From: Dichetophora obliterata
Taxonomy: Eukaryota > Arthropoda > Insecta > Diptera > Sciomyzidae
Direction of reading: 5' to 3'
Length of the DNA: 64,000 nucleotides
Assembly (NCBI GenBank): GCA_963920525.1
Contig: OY986436.1
Location: 181,562,361-181,626,360, forward strand
Shown: piece after piece, positions 22,255 through 33,324 of the stretch
How the letters are laid out: the number at the start of each line of letters is the position of its first letter
Numbering within the stretch: position 1 is the first letter of the stretch
The notes under the pieces: model-generated
Told to the model about the DNA's origin: nothing
Database searches by the model: none
The model's input: the letters and a program-made list of their open reading frames with translations, nothing else
Program-made: the position numbers and the translations under genes

Positions 22255-24137
22255 TTAATTTTTTAAGAAATAGTATTTTAATGATACCAATGCATTTATT
22301 GCCTTATCAGAAAGCCTATTTCGGGTTTTTGAAACGAAATTTCCTGCAACAGAGAAAACCCTTTCACTTTCAATTGATGTTGGCTTTATTGTTGACAACG
22401 CGATATATATATTATTTAAATTGGTTGTCCTTTGACCACTGGCTTCAAACAACTTAAACTCTTTCTTTAATGAGTAACCCTGCGTTGTTTTAAATTTTTT
22501 GGAATCGCTTGTAGCGGATTCGATTGCATTTTTTAAAGTTTCTTCGAACGATGTTGTCGAAGTATTCATAAGCTCATCACCACTACTTGAACTATTCAAG
22601 GAATCTTTGGGAACAGGAAACAAACGTTTGTGAAGTCCTTCCGCATATGACAAAATAGTTGACTTTGCTGCATCTTCCAATAATGGCTTTTCCTTATTTG
22701 GGCGTTCAAAAATTTCCGGATTTTTTAAATACTTTATAAGTGTAAAAATTTTTTTGTCTCTTCGCTCATTTATACGTTTTTCGAGAGAGTAGTACATTTT
22801 TTGGCTAAGTGAGGAATTTAAAGAAGATATTTTATTTAAAAGTGTACCTAAAATAGCTTCTGCGGTAAGCAGGCTAGCATCTTGACGGGATAATGCATTA
22901 CGGCAAGTTTAATTGGAAACAAAACATCAAAAATGCTTTTAAAAATATTAACGTTGGAGTCATTCCACAAATACGCTGCATCAAAATCAATAAGAACTTT
23001 CTTGATGCAATTTTTGGCTTTTAAAAATTTTTCAATCATTGTAACCATCGAATTCCACCGTGTTTTAATATCTAATGCAAAGTTTGCTTCTATTCCAAGA
23101 TCTGATTTCATATAGTCTTGCAAGGCACTGTTTTTCATGGTACTTTTTTTAATAATTTAATTACTTTTCGAGTTTCATCCAAAACTCTATTAAAATCCAC
23201 ATTATAATCAAAACTATGAGATTGGTTCATTTCAATATCCAAGTCTTCATATTCGCCATCATCACAAGAACTGATTGAGAATGAACTTTCATCTCTATAT
23301 TCATATAAATTTTCAGTTGGTGGTCTAGGAATTTTTTTTTACATATAGCACATCTAAAACTGCGAGGTGAATTCCGTGATTAATACAAAAAAAAAAACCT
23401 TCGACAGGGCTTTCACGAACAAACTTTTTCATGACATTTGGCCCATCCGAAACAGTTGCTACGATATCATGTTTAAAATTAAGACCAAAATCTTGTAGAA
23501 GATTTTCAATTAATTTTCGCGTTTCCAAATAACCACATTTTCCATGTATGCGCACAAGGCCCAGGTTGAAGACCTTACTATTAGGACCGTATAAACACAC
23601 GTTTAAAAATCGTTTATTTTGCAAGCTTGTCCATTCGTCTACTATTAAAGTGAATCTACTATTATTTTTTAATAGACCTGCAATGTCTGCTATAATATCT
23701 GCCCTAATTTTTTCATAAAATTCTATTATTAATTCCATCACTTGCGTTTCATTTTTAGGCAAATTAAAACCTTGTTTTGCCATAGCTCCACGAATAAACT
23801 CACTGCGTGTTATAGCTCTAATTGGAATGCCATCAATAGCAGCCATTCTTGCAACAACTTCATGTAGCTTCCGGACCGAGAGAAATTTTTTAAGCGATTC
23901 ATTTTTTGTGGATGGAAGTCTGATCTGGTTGTTGTTTTCTTGTGAAGATCGTTCCATATTCTCGGCAGTTGTTGATTGTGAAGGTTTTGCAACATCTACT
24001 TTGTGGACACTCTTCAAATGTCGGAGAAGACCGCTGGTGCTTTGGCCTTTGCACAATAGAATTTTTGGACATCGCGTACATTGTGCATTCCCATTTTGTT
24101 TTTTGAAGTAACGCCAAACTCCTGACGATTTATCCAT
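22255..24137 (-). pseudogene. hAT transposase with BED zinc finger, three frameshifts
   Basis: It would cut and paste the enclosing element. Reading from 24137: a BED zinc finger with C20, C23, H40 and H45 (WRYFKKQNGNAQCTRC, then LLRHLKSVH); the RNase H-like core with D167 in LIVDEWTSLQNKRF and D231 in ATVSDGPNVMKK; then, in the piece at 23138-22848, TRWNSMVTMIEKF, whose E is the expected third catalytic residue; and in the piece at 22797-22255 the hATC dimerisation region with SIESERVFSVAGNFVSKTRN. Three single-base frame changes separate the pieces. Two are at T-runs, of nine at 23332-23340 and seven near 23144-23150; the third is near 22895. No other stops interrupt the reading, so the copy is young or the breaks are sequencing errors. 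Length, about 620 residues, is normal. Confidence 0.9.
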
Positions 24138-24409
24138 GCTAAATATTCAAAAATCTTATTATTTAATTATAGTTATTTAAATTTAATTATAGATTACTTG
24201 CTTTTGTCCGTTGGCAAAATTTGTATTGCTGACTTTAGAAGAAGTTCGCCAATAAGAAAATTTTCAGTAAATGCAACAGCTGATTTGACAGCTTACAGTG
24301 TTGTGCAACGCATTTTTAAAAGTTCTGTTCGATTTATTCTAGAAAACGATTGGTAGTGTTGAGAACATTGTATTTTTTTGCTAGAACAAAACAAAAATTG
24401 CATTTATAA

Positions 24410-24500
24410 TTTCCCGGGATTCCCGGGAATCCCGGACAGAATTTCCCGGCCCAAAATTCGCATTTTTCCCGGGAATTTGTTCCCGGGAAATCCCGGGAAA
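24410..24500. promoter_or_regulatory. Subterminal CCCGGG repeats of the hAT (right)
   Basis: About six CCCGGG or CCCGG motifs in 90 bases (TTCCCGGGATTCCCGGGA, TTTCCCGGCCC, TTTTCCCGGGAATTTG, GTTCCCGGGAAATCCCGGGA). They mirror the left cluster and are likely transposase-binding sites. They lie upstream of the transposase start, so they may also influence its expression. Confidence 0.7.
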
Positions 24501-24517
24501 GAAACCCTACTCAAGAA

Positions 24518-25226
24518 CTAAAGCCACTTGACCATTTCAAGCGTCGTCAATGGTCAGAATGGTGGCAAGAAATGGCAACAGTGGATGATCAATGTTCGAA
24601 GAAAATCATCTTCAGTGATGAGGCACATTTTCACCTCAGTGGATTCGTCAATAAGCAGAATTGCCGTATTTGGGCGAATGATAATCCAAAAGTGATTGTC
24701 AAAAAACCAGTGCATCTACAAAAAGTGACTGTTTTTTGCGGTTCGGCATCATCGGGCCGTATTTTTTCCAAAATGAGGCCGGTCAGGCAGTTACTGTGAA
24801 TGGTGTTCGCTATCGTGAGATGATAACGAACTTTTTATGGCCCAAATTGGAAGATATGGATGTGGACGATTTGTGTTTTCAACAGGATGGTGCCCCTTGC
24901 CACACAGCTAACGAAACAATGGCTCTTTTGCGCGACAAATTCAATGGTCGTGTTATCTCACGTGGTGGCGATGTCAATTGACCGCCAAGATCATGTGATT
25001 GACACCGTTGGACTTCTTTCTTTGGGGTGATTTGAAAGAAAAGGTGTACGTCGATAAGCCAGCAATAATTCAAGAGCTAAAGGACGAGATAATTCGGCAC
25101 ATTAATGGCATAGAACCTCAATTATGCCTCAGCGTCATCGAAAATTTGGACCATCGGATGGACGTGTGCCGCTATTTTGTGCCATACATAATTGAACCAT
25201 ACCAATATTATCATAATAAGAAGAAA
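24518..25226 (+). pseudogene. C-terminal half of DD41D transposase
   Basis: It continues the frame from 21948. Visible in order: IIFSDEAHFHLSGFVNKQN with the first catalytic D; a one-base frame change near 24750 after VTVFCG; GPYFFQNEAGQAVTVNGVRY; LCFQQDGAPCHTANETMALL with the second D; and, after two in-frame stops, TPLDFFLWGDLKEKVYVDKP with the third D, 41 residues from the second. It ends near 25226 with a lysine-rich tail. Two stops and one frameshift make it inactive. Confidence 0.87.
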
Positions 25227-25476
25227 TGACAATAATTTCCTAAATAATTTGTGTTTTATTCAAAATCAACATCGGCCCTTAAAATTTAACCACCCTTTAT
25301 ATTTCAATTTTAAAATAATCGAAAAAGAACCATTTTTAATTTTTACTTTGCACACAAACTTTTTCAAGTATGCATTAGATTAAATCTTTTAACGATTTAA
25401 TTAATAAAACTGTATTTTATAGCATTCAGAATTAAGATTTTCTGTACAAATTTAGTATTTTTTTTTCATTATAAGA

Positions 25477-25588
25477 ATCGTAGATGGGCATTTTCCAAAA
25501 CCATTAATTTTTCATTACCATTACCCACCTAGTGGTAATGATATTCCTTAATGCACTAATAATTCAATGCATTGTGCCCATCTATGAT
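25477..25588. repeat. ~112-bp palindromic MITE-like repeat
   Basis: ATCGTAGATGGGCA at 25477-25490 is matched in reverse complement by TGCCCATCTATGAT at 25575-25588 with one mismatch. A second, inner inverted repeat (ATTACCA and TGGTAAT) lies near the middle. No coding capacity. Confidence 0.65.
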
Positions 25589-27259
25589 AATACACAAGCT
25601 TTATTTTAATTAAGAATCAGCTATTTCCTATTCACTGACTCCCAAAAACTATTCCTGATGATTTTGGACACTAATCATCAAGCCTTCATACATTGTTTCA
25701 AACCCTTCCATTAAAGCTAAGCTCCTTTTTATCCACGCGTCACTTTGAAACTTATCCATTCAGATTCTTAACCTGCCAAGGACACTTGTTGCAAAGCTCA
25801 CAAAAACCATTTGCAATATCTTCGCAGCTGTGCTGATTTTTTCTAAACACAAGAATTTATGATGATATATCGTTAAAAATATCATATGTTTAATGCTTGA
25901 ATTTGAAATGCAGTCAATTCCAATATTTTAAGACAGGCTTCATTAACTCGCGTTACTCATGTCGCAAGAATGTCGTCGTCTTAATGAGTAGCTTAAAAAA
26001 AGGATGCCAAGATTTTAGAATGCTCTTAAAAAGTGGAGAAAAAAATTTGAAAAACGACTCTAATCGGCGTTAATCCATGAATTATTGCGCAAAAGCATGC
26101 CAAAATCTTCAAGCCAAAAAAAAGATGCTTTATAATAATATTCACTTAAGCCACAAATTTGTGTTTGCAAGTGTGTGTACGTGTGTGTGAGTGTTTGTGC
26201 TATAAAAAATTATGGTACCTGGAGTTTGTTTCGATATTTTTGTTATTGTTGTAGCTGCTGCAGCATAATCAACACGTTTTAGAAAAAGGACGGACACATA
26301 ATATAAAAGTGAAATATTTTTAAAAAACAGTGTCGTAAGGTGAATTCTAATGAAACAAAACTTCAAGATCGTGCCACTAAAAAGTGAAACTTAACCAAAA
26401 CAAAAAAAAAACAATCAATCCTTTACGTTAAGGTTTGTCTCTGGATGACACGAAAGCACTAACGAATAGAAAAAAAAAAATTTAAAACAGCTTTTAAGAT
26501 TTACGGCGGTCTGGGTCTCCCAAAAAAGTTGTAATTTTTTTTTCGCATTTGTATACTTAAAAAAGGTAAAAATTTGAATATTTATTTTACCTACACTCCA
26601 TAAAAGGATTTTTGCTAAACTACAGTAAAAAGCTTTGCTTTAAAGTTGTTGAATTTGCAGCTTTTTGTGTTTGTTTTTTTTTTGTTCAGATGAATATCTG
26701 GCTTAAAGAAGGATAAACCATATGATGATTGCCTTACATTTAAATGCAACATTTTTTTTTGATGATAGTTAATGTATGAATGTGTTTGCAATAAATGTTT
26801 GGTTGGTCAAATTTGACATTTTATTGTGACTCTTGAAGTTAAGCCGAAAAATAAACAGAAAAAAATATTTACGAAATTAAGATGTCTGGAAATTTGAGGA
26901 GAGAAATTTATAAAGAATATCAAGACAATCTTAAACCATTTATTGATTTCTGTTACTTTGTCAGCAACACATTTAGTTGTAAGGGTAGGCATTAAAAACG
27001 TTATAAGGCATTACTCAAAATTAAAAAAATAACCAACTGAAAAGAATATTGCTTTCATATTGACAATAGTTTTTCTATTTAAAACTTTAATAAAATTAAA
27101 AATTATCTATACGTAAATATAAGAGGTAACAAATTCTTCGCAGTTTCATAGATTTGATAATTTTTTTCAAATAAACACCAAAGAGCTCCGTATTGATTGA
27201 ATTATTAAGACTATTAGCTACCGAAAAAATTGATTGAACAATGAAGACTATTATTATTT
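25589..27259. other. AT-rich DNA, no gene seen
   Basis: Contains a GTGTGTGAGTGTTTGTG-type low-complexity stretch near 26164-26200. No gene, RNA gene or boundary of a mobile element could be supported. Confidence 0.45.
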
Positions 27260-27289
27260 ATGTATTCTATAATTCTATTAAATTTCCTT

Positions 27290-27737
27290 TAAAGTAAATG
27301 ATTCAACCTCAAAAAGTCAGCTCTTTTGAAATTGAATTCATAAACTGTGTCAACAGAGCTAGAATTTACCATATTCTGTCTATTAGATTTATACCAAATA
27401 CTCATGGATGGTCAATATCAATAGTAAGGGTATGAAATGCCTTCTTAACAATGACATTTTTACTGTCTGTAGTTAAGACTAGGCCAAGCAGTCTTTCCAG
27501 TCTATTATAAATACAACTAACTTGTTGTCAACAAATATATGTTCTTGGCTTGTCTTCGAATTAGATGCACAAAAATGTGTTTCATCGTCAGAGAGAATGC
27601 CATTTTAAGTCAGGCAAATTAAAATCGCCCAACAATAAAATGTCGTTATTACCGTTAAGTATATTTAAGATGTATTCTATGCAAGCCTTGCGGACCTCTA
27701 CACTGCTCTTAGGAGGAACGTTTGCATTAATAACATA
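27290..27737 (-). pseudogene. LINE endonuclease domain, C-terminal part
   Basis: Read from 27737 down: YVINANVPPKSSVEVRKACI, then DILLLGDFNLPDLKW, the conserved GDFN motif of APE-type endonucleases that nick the target DNA. Further on, after stops, KRADFLRLNHLL resembles the segment that follows the endonuclease in these LINEs. Frames are broken in several places after the GDFN motif. The upstream half of the domain lies at 33325-33517, on the other side of the inserted DNA element. Confidence 0.75.
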
Positions 27738-27748
27738 TCCCTGCAGTG

Positions 27749-28035
27749 TAGCCAACTAGTTAAAATACTTGTAAATGTACTAGGTCAAACAATACCAATA
27801 CTAGTTCAGCTCAAATGCTTTTTGCATTGCGCAAACTGATTATTTTCCTGTGTTGATGTGATAGGAAAAGACAATTGTCCTGTTCTCGATATGAATTGAG
27901 GTAGTATTTTTACTGGCATAATTTGAACTAGTTGTGATAGTAGTAACCTATAAACTAGTAAAATACTAGTAAAATCAAAACTAGGCTTTTACTAGTATGA
28001 TTTGAGCTATTGAGCTACTAGTATGAACGTTGTGT
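27749..28035. repeat. ACTAGT-rich subterminal region (left)
   Basis: At least seven ACTAGT motifs occur in under 300 bases, often as AAACTAGTAAA or ATACTAGTA. The mirror region at 33000-33310 has similar density. ACTAGT is palindromic, so these could be binding sites for a missing transposase. Confidence 0.65.
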
Positions 28036-28234
28036 TAGTTTATTTTTAATTTCAATTTCAATTTCAATTTCAATTTATTAGGCAGAATACGTTAGCATAT
28101 AAGAATACAGTTTCTTTTACATGCTGCACAAAGAGTAACTTAACTATTAAATTATTAAATTATTAAATTATTAAGAGGAATAACAACATTGTATTGTTGA
28201 CTTATTAACATAATAAAAATTTATCATTATTTTT

Positions 28235-28480
28235 TTTAAGAACAAAGGTTAAAATAATATAAAACAGCTTTTAAGTAATTATAGAAATTTAAATTAAAAG
28301 TTTACTTGAATAGAAAAATAAATTTATAGTCAAATTATATAATTGCAACTTTTTTAAGAATAGAGGTTAAAATAATATACAACAGCTTATAAGTAATTGA
28401 AGAAATTAAAATTAAAATGTTAATTGAATTGAAGAATAAATTTATGGTAAAAATTAAATAATTGCAACTTTGAGATATAT
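28235..28480 (-). repeat. 118-bp tandem duplication in the LINE 3' UTR
   Basis: Two units start near 28246 and 28364. Shared landmarks are GGTTAAAATAATATA, ACAGCTT, TAAGTAATT and ATAATTGCAACTTT. A 3' UTR duplication of this kind may help distinguish this LINE subfamily. Confidence 0.75.
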
Positions 28481-28610
28481 CTATTAAAAAAAAAAAAAAA
28501 TTAAAAATCAATTAGAATATGAAGATCTAGCAATAAATGAATACACCAGAATTTAAACAATATGTATGTAAGAAAAAAGAAAAGTGGTAGGAATAGAGAA
28601 AAGAATAGAT

Positions 28611-30292
28611 TTATGAAAAATATTCAAAGATTAAATGCTTAAAAGCTCTTTGGTTGGAAATGACCTTAATGTTATTTGGCAAAGAATTCCACAGTCTTAT
28701 TGCACTGACGAAAAACAGTCTGCTAGAGTTTATATAATAGTGGCTCGGAATCAAGAGGTTTAGACTTCTATTTGAACGGCAGAACTGAAGTTTCTCATAT
28801 AAGTAGCGTGGACAACGTGAATAGATTACTTTATGCAAATATATACAATTTCTTGCTTCAAGATAACGTAGAAGGCATCGTCCAAGTAGCTTAGTGCGAA
28901 AGAACGATACGTGGTCGAATTTCTTCAAACCATAAACATAACGTGCAGCGTTATTCAAAGCGACTAGCAACTTGTGGGATGAACGCGAATCTAGACTACA
29001 ATAAACAACTTCCGAATAAGTGATAATTGGCATCACTAGTTGTAAGACCAGTTTACGTCTCGTTTCAACAGGAACAAACGCTGCAGTCATTCTTAGATTT
29101 CTTAACACATAGTAAATTTTACTGACACAGGAATTGATGTGGTCCTCACAGGACAGGGCACTATTTATTTGAAACCCTAGATTGGATGTTTTACTAACAA
29201 CTTTTAATTCAACGTCATTGAGGAGAATAGGGGGAAAATGAAGCTTCGTAAAAGGTGTTTTAGAGATCGGTAGAACATAAGATTTAAGGGGGTTTAGTTT
29301 AAGTTTATTTGCTTTAGCCCAATCTGCAATTATATCTAAATCTTCATTAATTCTAACGCACAGATCTTCAATGAGCCCAATAGGTCTTGACAAATATAAT
29401 TGCAGGTCATCAGCGTACGCATGCATTGTTACATTATTGCATTTATCGAAAATGTCATTGATAAACATAGAAAACAGAAGTGGTCCTAAAACCGAGCCTT
29501 GAGGAACTCCACTAGTAGTATTCATAAATGTAGAAAAAACATTGCCCACTTTTACTCTCTGTGTTTTTCCGCGTAAGTATTTAAAAGACGAACTGAAGTA
29601 TCAGAGAAACCAAAATTAAACTTAAGTTTTTTGCACAAAATGTCATGGTTCACTGAATTGAAAGCTTTGGAAAAGTCAAGTAAGCAGATTAAAGTCAAAT
29701 TACCCAAATCAAAGGGTATTCTAATATCGTCCAAGACTTTAACGATGGCAGAGGAGCAGCTATGACCACGGCGGATCCCAGACTGGAGATCGGACATTAA
29801 ACCGAGCGTGTTTATATGGTTTGATATCTGTTCAGCCATTAGAGATTCGCAGACCTTTGAAATGGAAGACAACACACTTATAGGTCGAAAGTCGGAAGGA
29901 ACACACGCATTGGATTTTTTTGCAATTGGTATAATAGTTGCAACCTTCCAGATAGCAGGATAACAAGACGTTGTGAAGATGTGATTGATTATGTGCGCAA
30001 GCGGACTGAGCACATAGGGCATTATAACTTTAATAAACTTCAGGGAGATTCCATCTTCACCAGAAGCATTTGACTTAATTTTTTTTATGCAGCGAGCGAC
30101 ATCTAGTTCACTTACTGCATTAAAATCAAACATAGTAGGAAAGTCGTTGACAAAATTATTATGATTAAAGGTTTCAAAAGATTCATCAGATATTGAGCTT
30201 GAAGTGAAAAAATTGTTAAGTATATTGGGATCAATTGGGCAAGATTCTATTTTTTTATTACAAATTCCGATACTTTTTAAATTGTTCCACAA
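28611..30292 (-). pseudogene. LINE reverse transcriptase, one frameshift
   Basis: The enzyme copies the LINE RNA at the nicked target. The first piece (30292-29552) has the linker LNNFFTSSSISDESF, the fingers with GEDGISLKFIKVIMPYVL, FRPISVLSSISKVCESLM, SGIRRGHSCSSAIVKVLDDI and motif A in LICLLDFSKAFNSV. After a single-base frame change near 29560-29575, the second piece (29549-28611) has [20 protein letters not shown] and the catalytic motif C in [12 protein letters not shown], then a thumb region and the C-terminal [12 protein letters not shown] block usual for CR1/Jockey LINEs. No RNase H domain is visible. There are no other stops over 560 codons, so the copy is young. It is defective as it lacks ORF1 and the endonuclease. 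Confidence 0.88.
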
Positions 30293-30300
30293 CTTTTTAG

Positions 30301-31439
30301 CTAAATACTAGTTTAATATTGATCAGTTTCATATTAGTATTATTTTAGCCAGTTCAATTCTAGTAGTTTTCATACTAGTTGTATGCTAGGATTCGTTTTA
30401 TTTTAGTCTTTTTGAAAGCAGTTGAATGCTTGTACTACATAAACTGGCTTTGCACTTGTATTATTGAAACTATATTTGGATTTCTATTTTGAAGCAGATT
30501 GCCATTTTTAAAAAGCTGCACATTTATCTTATACAAACTAAATTGAAAATAACTTCGAATAATTGTGTTAAATTAAGGATGTAGTCCGGTGCTCTGCCCT
30601 AATTTTCAAGGTTTATTTCGGAATGATTTTTTTATAAGAAAATAAAATACAATCGTGCAATTATTTTTGTATGGTTTTATAAACATCACAAACTGTACAA
30701 AAACACTTTTTTTATTACACAATTTTTTTAAAAAATTTGTACGTCCAAAGTGGCCAAAAAAAAATGAAGGTGTTTTGCTGGCCCAGGTGATAACGGCAAT
30801 TGAAGTAATTTAAAAAAAAAAACTATTTAATAATCTATTGTTTTGTAGACTTGTCATTCTGGCAGGTAATTTATTTAAACATTTTCATTAAAAAATACCA
30901 AAATGGCGGACTTCTAAATAAAAATTTTAAAAAATCGTGTCTTTTTTGTGAAAAATCGGGGAAAAAATAGGGAAAAAATTGCTTAAAATGTACAATTCTA
31001 CTACATGCGAGAGCCATTGGCGTATAAAATAACGTATTAAAATTTCAATTCAATCGGCTTGATAGAATTTTTTAAAACACATTTTTGTTAAAAAAAAAAA
31101 ACACTTTTAATTTTGCAATAACATAGAGCGCGCAGCTGTGTGGCGCTCTCGACTATGTTCTAAAGCTTCGTTAATATTTGAAATGATGGTCTCAAATTTT
31201 TACAGTATACTCACAATATATTTTATTTTCATTGTAAAAACCGGTTACTATACTATACTATATACTTTTATTTAAACTTTTAATTTATATTGTAACACAC
31301 ATTCCACATTTGGGCAAAAATAAAATTAAATGGCGGAGTTTTGCATTTTTTAACCTTTATTTTATTGTAAGGTCGCATCAAAAAAGGTTAAATAGTAATA
31401 AATACAAATAATTGTACTACATACACATATCGGTGATTC
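30301..31439. other. Interior of the CCCTGCAGTG element, no coding
   Basis: The sequence is AT-rich with TAGTATTTAGC, ACTAGT and homopolymer runs. No protein frame longer than chance was recognised, so any transposase has been lost or never existed in this copy. Confidence 0.5.
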
Positions 31440-32510
31440 TGACATCACTATTTTTGAAAATTTTTAAACTCTCTAGGTGGGTAGTTCTCCTAAAAGGTAT
31501 TGTATCTGCGTACTTTTTTTTTTGGTTTAAAATTTTCTTTTAAAGATATACACTGTGAAAAATATCGAAAAATCTTAAAAAATACAACAAGTGCTTGCAT
31601 TCAAATAGATGTAGTTTTGAAACCGTAAGTTGTACAGAAAAAAGTGTAGAAATATTTTGAAACTTGGTATTTGTCTTTTTGGTGGTATCATTTTTTTGCA
31701 GCATTTTTATGAAAAAATCATCTTTTTTTACCCTGAAATTTTCAGTCACATATTTCGTAGTCTTCGCAACAAATTTTTTATATTTTTAGTTCAGTGTTGA
31801 GTCAAGGCATTCATTTTAAAGCCTAACAACCAATTTAAGGTTGGGATTCTAACGATTGCTATTTTAAATGAATTTTGTAAAAAATGCCTACGAAAGATTT
31901 TCTATTTTTTATAACGAAAATTCCCTTTTTATATGTTAATACCAATAAACATCCAAAATAATATATGTTATTATTCAAATAAATCCATTAGTATTTAAAT
32001 GAAGCCAATAATTTGTAAAAACAAATATTTGTATATTTTATAAACTGTTTCGGTGTAAAAACAAGAAATTTTTTGTAAGCATTTTTTAAAAAATTCGTTC
32101 AAAATAGCAATCGTTGAAATCCCAACCTAAGATTGTGTGTTAGTCTTTAGAATTGATGCCTTAACTAAACACTGCACTAAAAATATAAAAAATTTGTTGC
32201 GAAGACTATGAAAAATTTGACTGAAAATTTCAGGTTAAAATAAAAATGAATTTTTCATAAGAATGCTGCAAAAAAAAAAAATATACCACCAAAAAGACAA
32301 ATTTAAGATCTATAAAATATATGCACATTTTTTCTGTACAACTCACTGTTTCAAAACTACATCTATATGAATACATGCACAAATTGTAAGCTAAAACAAA
32401 AACATAGCTTAAGTTATTTTTAGGCACTACTTACCTACAAGGTTTCAAAAAAATCGGAAACACAAAGGTCAGATTTTGCTCAAAATTAGTCGAATTGATA
32501 TGGAATCATC
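31440..32510. repeat. Large imperfect inverted repeat, arms ~430 bp
   Basis: The left arm (about 31440-31900) and the right arm (about 32060-32510, reverse complemented) share, in order: AGATGTAGTTTTGAAAC, AGTTGTACAGAAAAAA, TTTGTCTTTTTGGTGGTAT, TTTTTTGCAGCATT, then CGAAGACTACG- or CGTAGTCTTCGC-like blocks, and near the loop the GGTTGGGATT and TAACGATTGCTATTTT blocks. The loop is about 150 bases. This is likely a foldback element or the palindromic core of the surrounding DNA element. Confidence 0.82.
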
Positions 32511-33314
32511 GATATGTACAATAATATTTTAAATTTTAAACCGATCAGTTGAATATTTTTTTCGTAATCACGTCAACGAGGTCGAAAAGCGTTGTTTCGA
32601 GAAAACGTGTTTACGTAAAGTTGTTGTTGCCATGGATGCCATCTGAACGCACCTATTTAAAAAGTATCTTACAAAAGTTTCTCCATCTCTGCGACTTAAA
32701 TAAGAAGTTGTATAGTATTGCTAATGGTATCTTATATATAAAATAGGGTTTTTTAGAAAATTGATTTTTTTAAAGAAATAGAACAAGACTGCCTCTTAAA
32801 CAGACTTTTTCTTTAAAAAAATACATATTAGCAATTATAAAAAATACATATATAATTTAATTGAAAACATCCGCATCCGCGGATATGAATTTCAATTATC
32901 CGCATCCTCAAGGAAGGTGCTTTACAGATCTGCATCCTTAAGATGACATCCATCACATCCCCAATTGTTACTGTTTTTACATTTAAAAATGCAATTTATT
33001 TAATGTTTACAAATTTATGCAGAACTAGCAAATAAGCTAGTAGATTTATGACTACTTAGATATGAGCTAGAAAACAGTTGGCATTTTTTAACTTGTCAAA
33101 ATGCGACTAGTTAGTTTACTATAAAGTTAGCAACTAGTTCTTTTATAACTAGTAAAACAGCTTATATTTTTGAACTAGCTGGAATACAGATAGTAACTTC
33201 TCTAGTAACTTTTTGGTAAGTAAGATTTCACAAGTTTAACGTCTAGTATTTTTTTGACTTGTTTTATTTTAACTAGTGAGTTAACTAATTAAATTCATAA
33301 ATAGTACGATTTTT
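32511..33314. other. Interior and right subterminal part of the CCCTGCAGTG element
   Basis: The stretch near 32870-32960 has repeated CATCCGCATCC-like words. From 33000 the ACTAGT and CTAGT motifs become frequent, as at the left end. No coding region was seen. Confidence 0.5.
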
Positions 33315-33324
33315 CACTGCAGGG

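Larger units (their letters stand above)
21949..24509 (-). mobile_element. BED-finger hAT element, 2,561 bp
   Basis: The 8-bp target duplication CTCAAGAA lies at 21941-21948 and 24510-24517. The terminal inverted repeat is TAGGGTTTCT at both ends. Inside each end is a cluster of CCCGGGA-type palindromes. The transposase is on the minus strand (22255-24137) with three frameshifts. An 8-bp duplication, short termini and a BED-hATC protein together define hAT. The target is the DD41D gene at 21574. Confidence 0.93.
21459..25299 (+). mobile_element. DD41D Tc1/mariner element split by a hAT
   Basis: The termini TAAAGGGTGGTTAAATTTT at the left and the same sequence in reverse complement at the right extend to about 34 bases with two differences. 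TA flanks both sides (21457-21458 and 25300-25301). Without the 2,561-bp hAT and its 8-bp duplication the element would be 1,272 bp, the normal size. The transposase reads on the plus strand in two halves. It is younger than the copy at 11638-14489 because its frames are better preserved. Confidence 0.9.
28049..30300 (-). mobile_element. 5'-truncated LINE with a reverse transcriptase
   Basis: A minus-strand LINE begins near 30300 just after the expected position of the endonuclease, so the 5' half was lost at insertion. The 3' end is at 28049-28077, where the strand ends in repeated AAATTG units, a short-repeat tail seen in CR1-like LINEs. It lies wholly within the CCCTGCAGTG element. Its 3' untranslated region (28049-28610) contains a duplicated 118-bp unit. 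Confidence 0.8.
27739..33324. mobile_element. 5.6-kb DNA element with CCCTGCAGTG ends
   Basis: CCCTGCAGTG at 27739-27748 and its reverse complement at 33315-33324 are perfect terminal inverted repeats. The target is inside a LINE endonuclease frame, and AT is the duplication that restores that frame. Both ends have many ACTAGT motifs within the first ~300 bases, like the subterminal repeats of hAT and CMC elements. The interior contains a nested LINE (28049-30300) and a large hairpin (31440-32510). No transposase frame is visible, so this copy is non-autonomous. The superfamily is unclear; the element at 52492-55170 has similar ends. Confidence 0.75.

Noticed and set aside
23325..24137. Host BED zinc-finger gene
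   Set aside because: The frame is inside an element with hAT termini and an 8-bp duplication and continues into hAT catalytic and hATC regions.
28140..28172. CRISPR-like regular repeat (ATTAA units)
   Set aside because: A simple ATTAA microsatellite in a eukaryotic LINE 3' region, with no spacers.
31540..32427. Two small minus-strand ORFs of 65-69 codons
   Set aside because: Both lie in the arms of the large hairpin and do not correspond to each other in reading frame.
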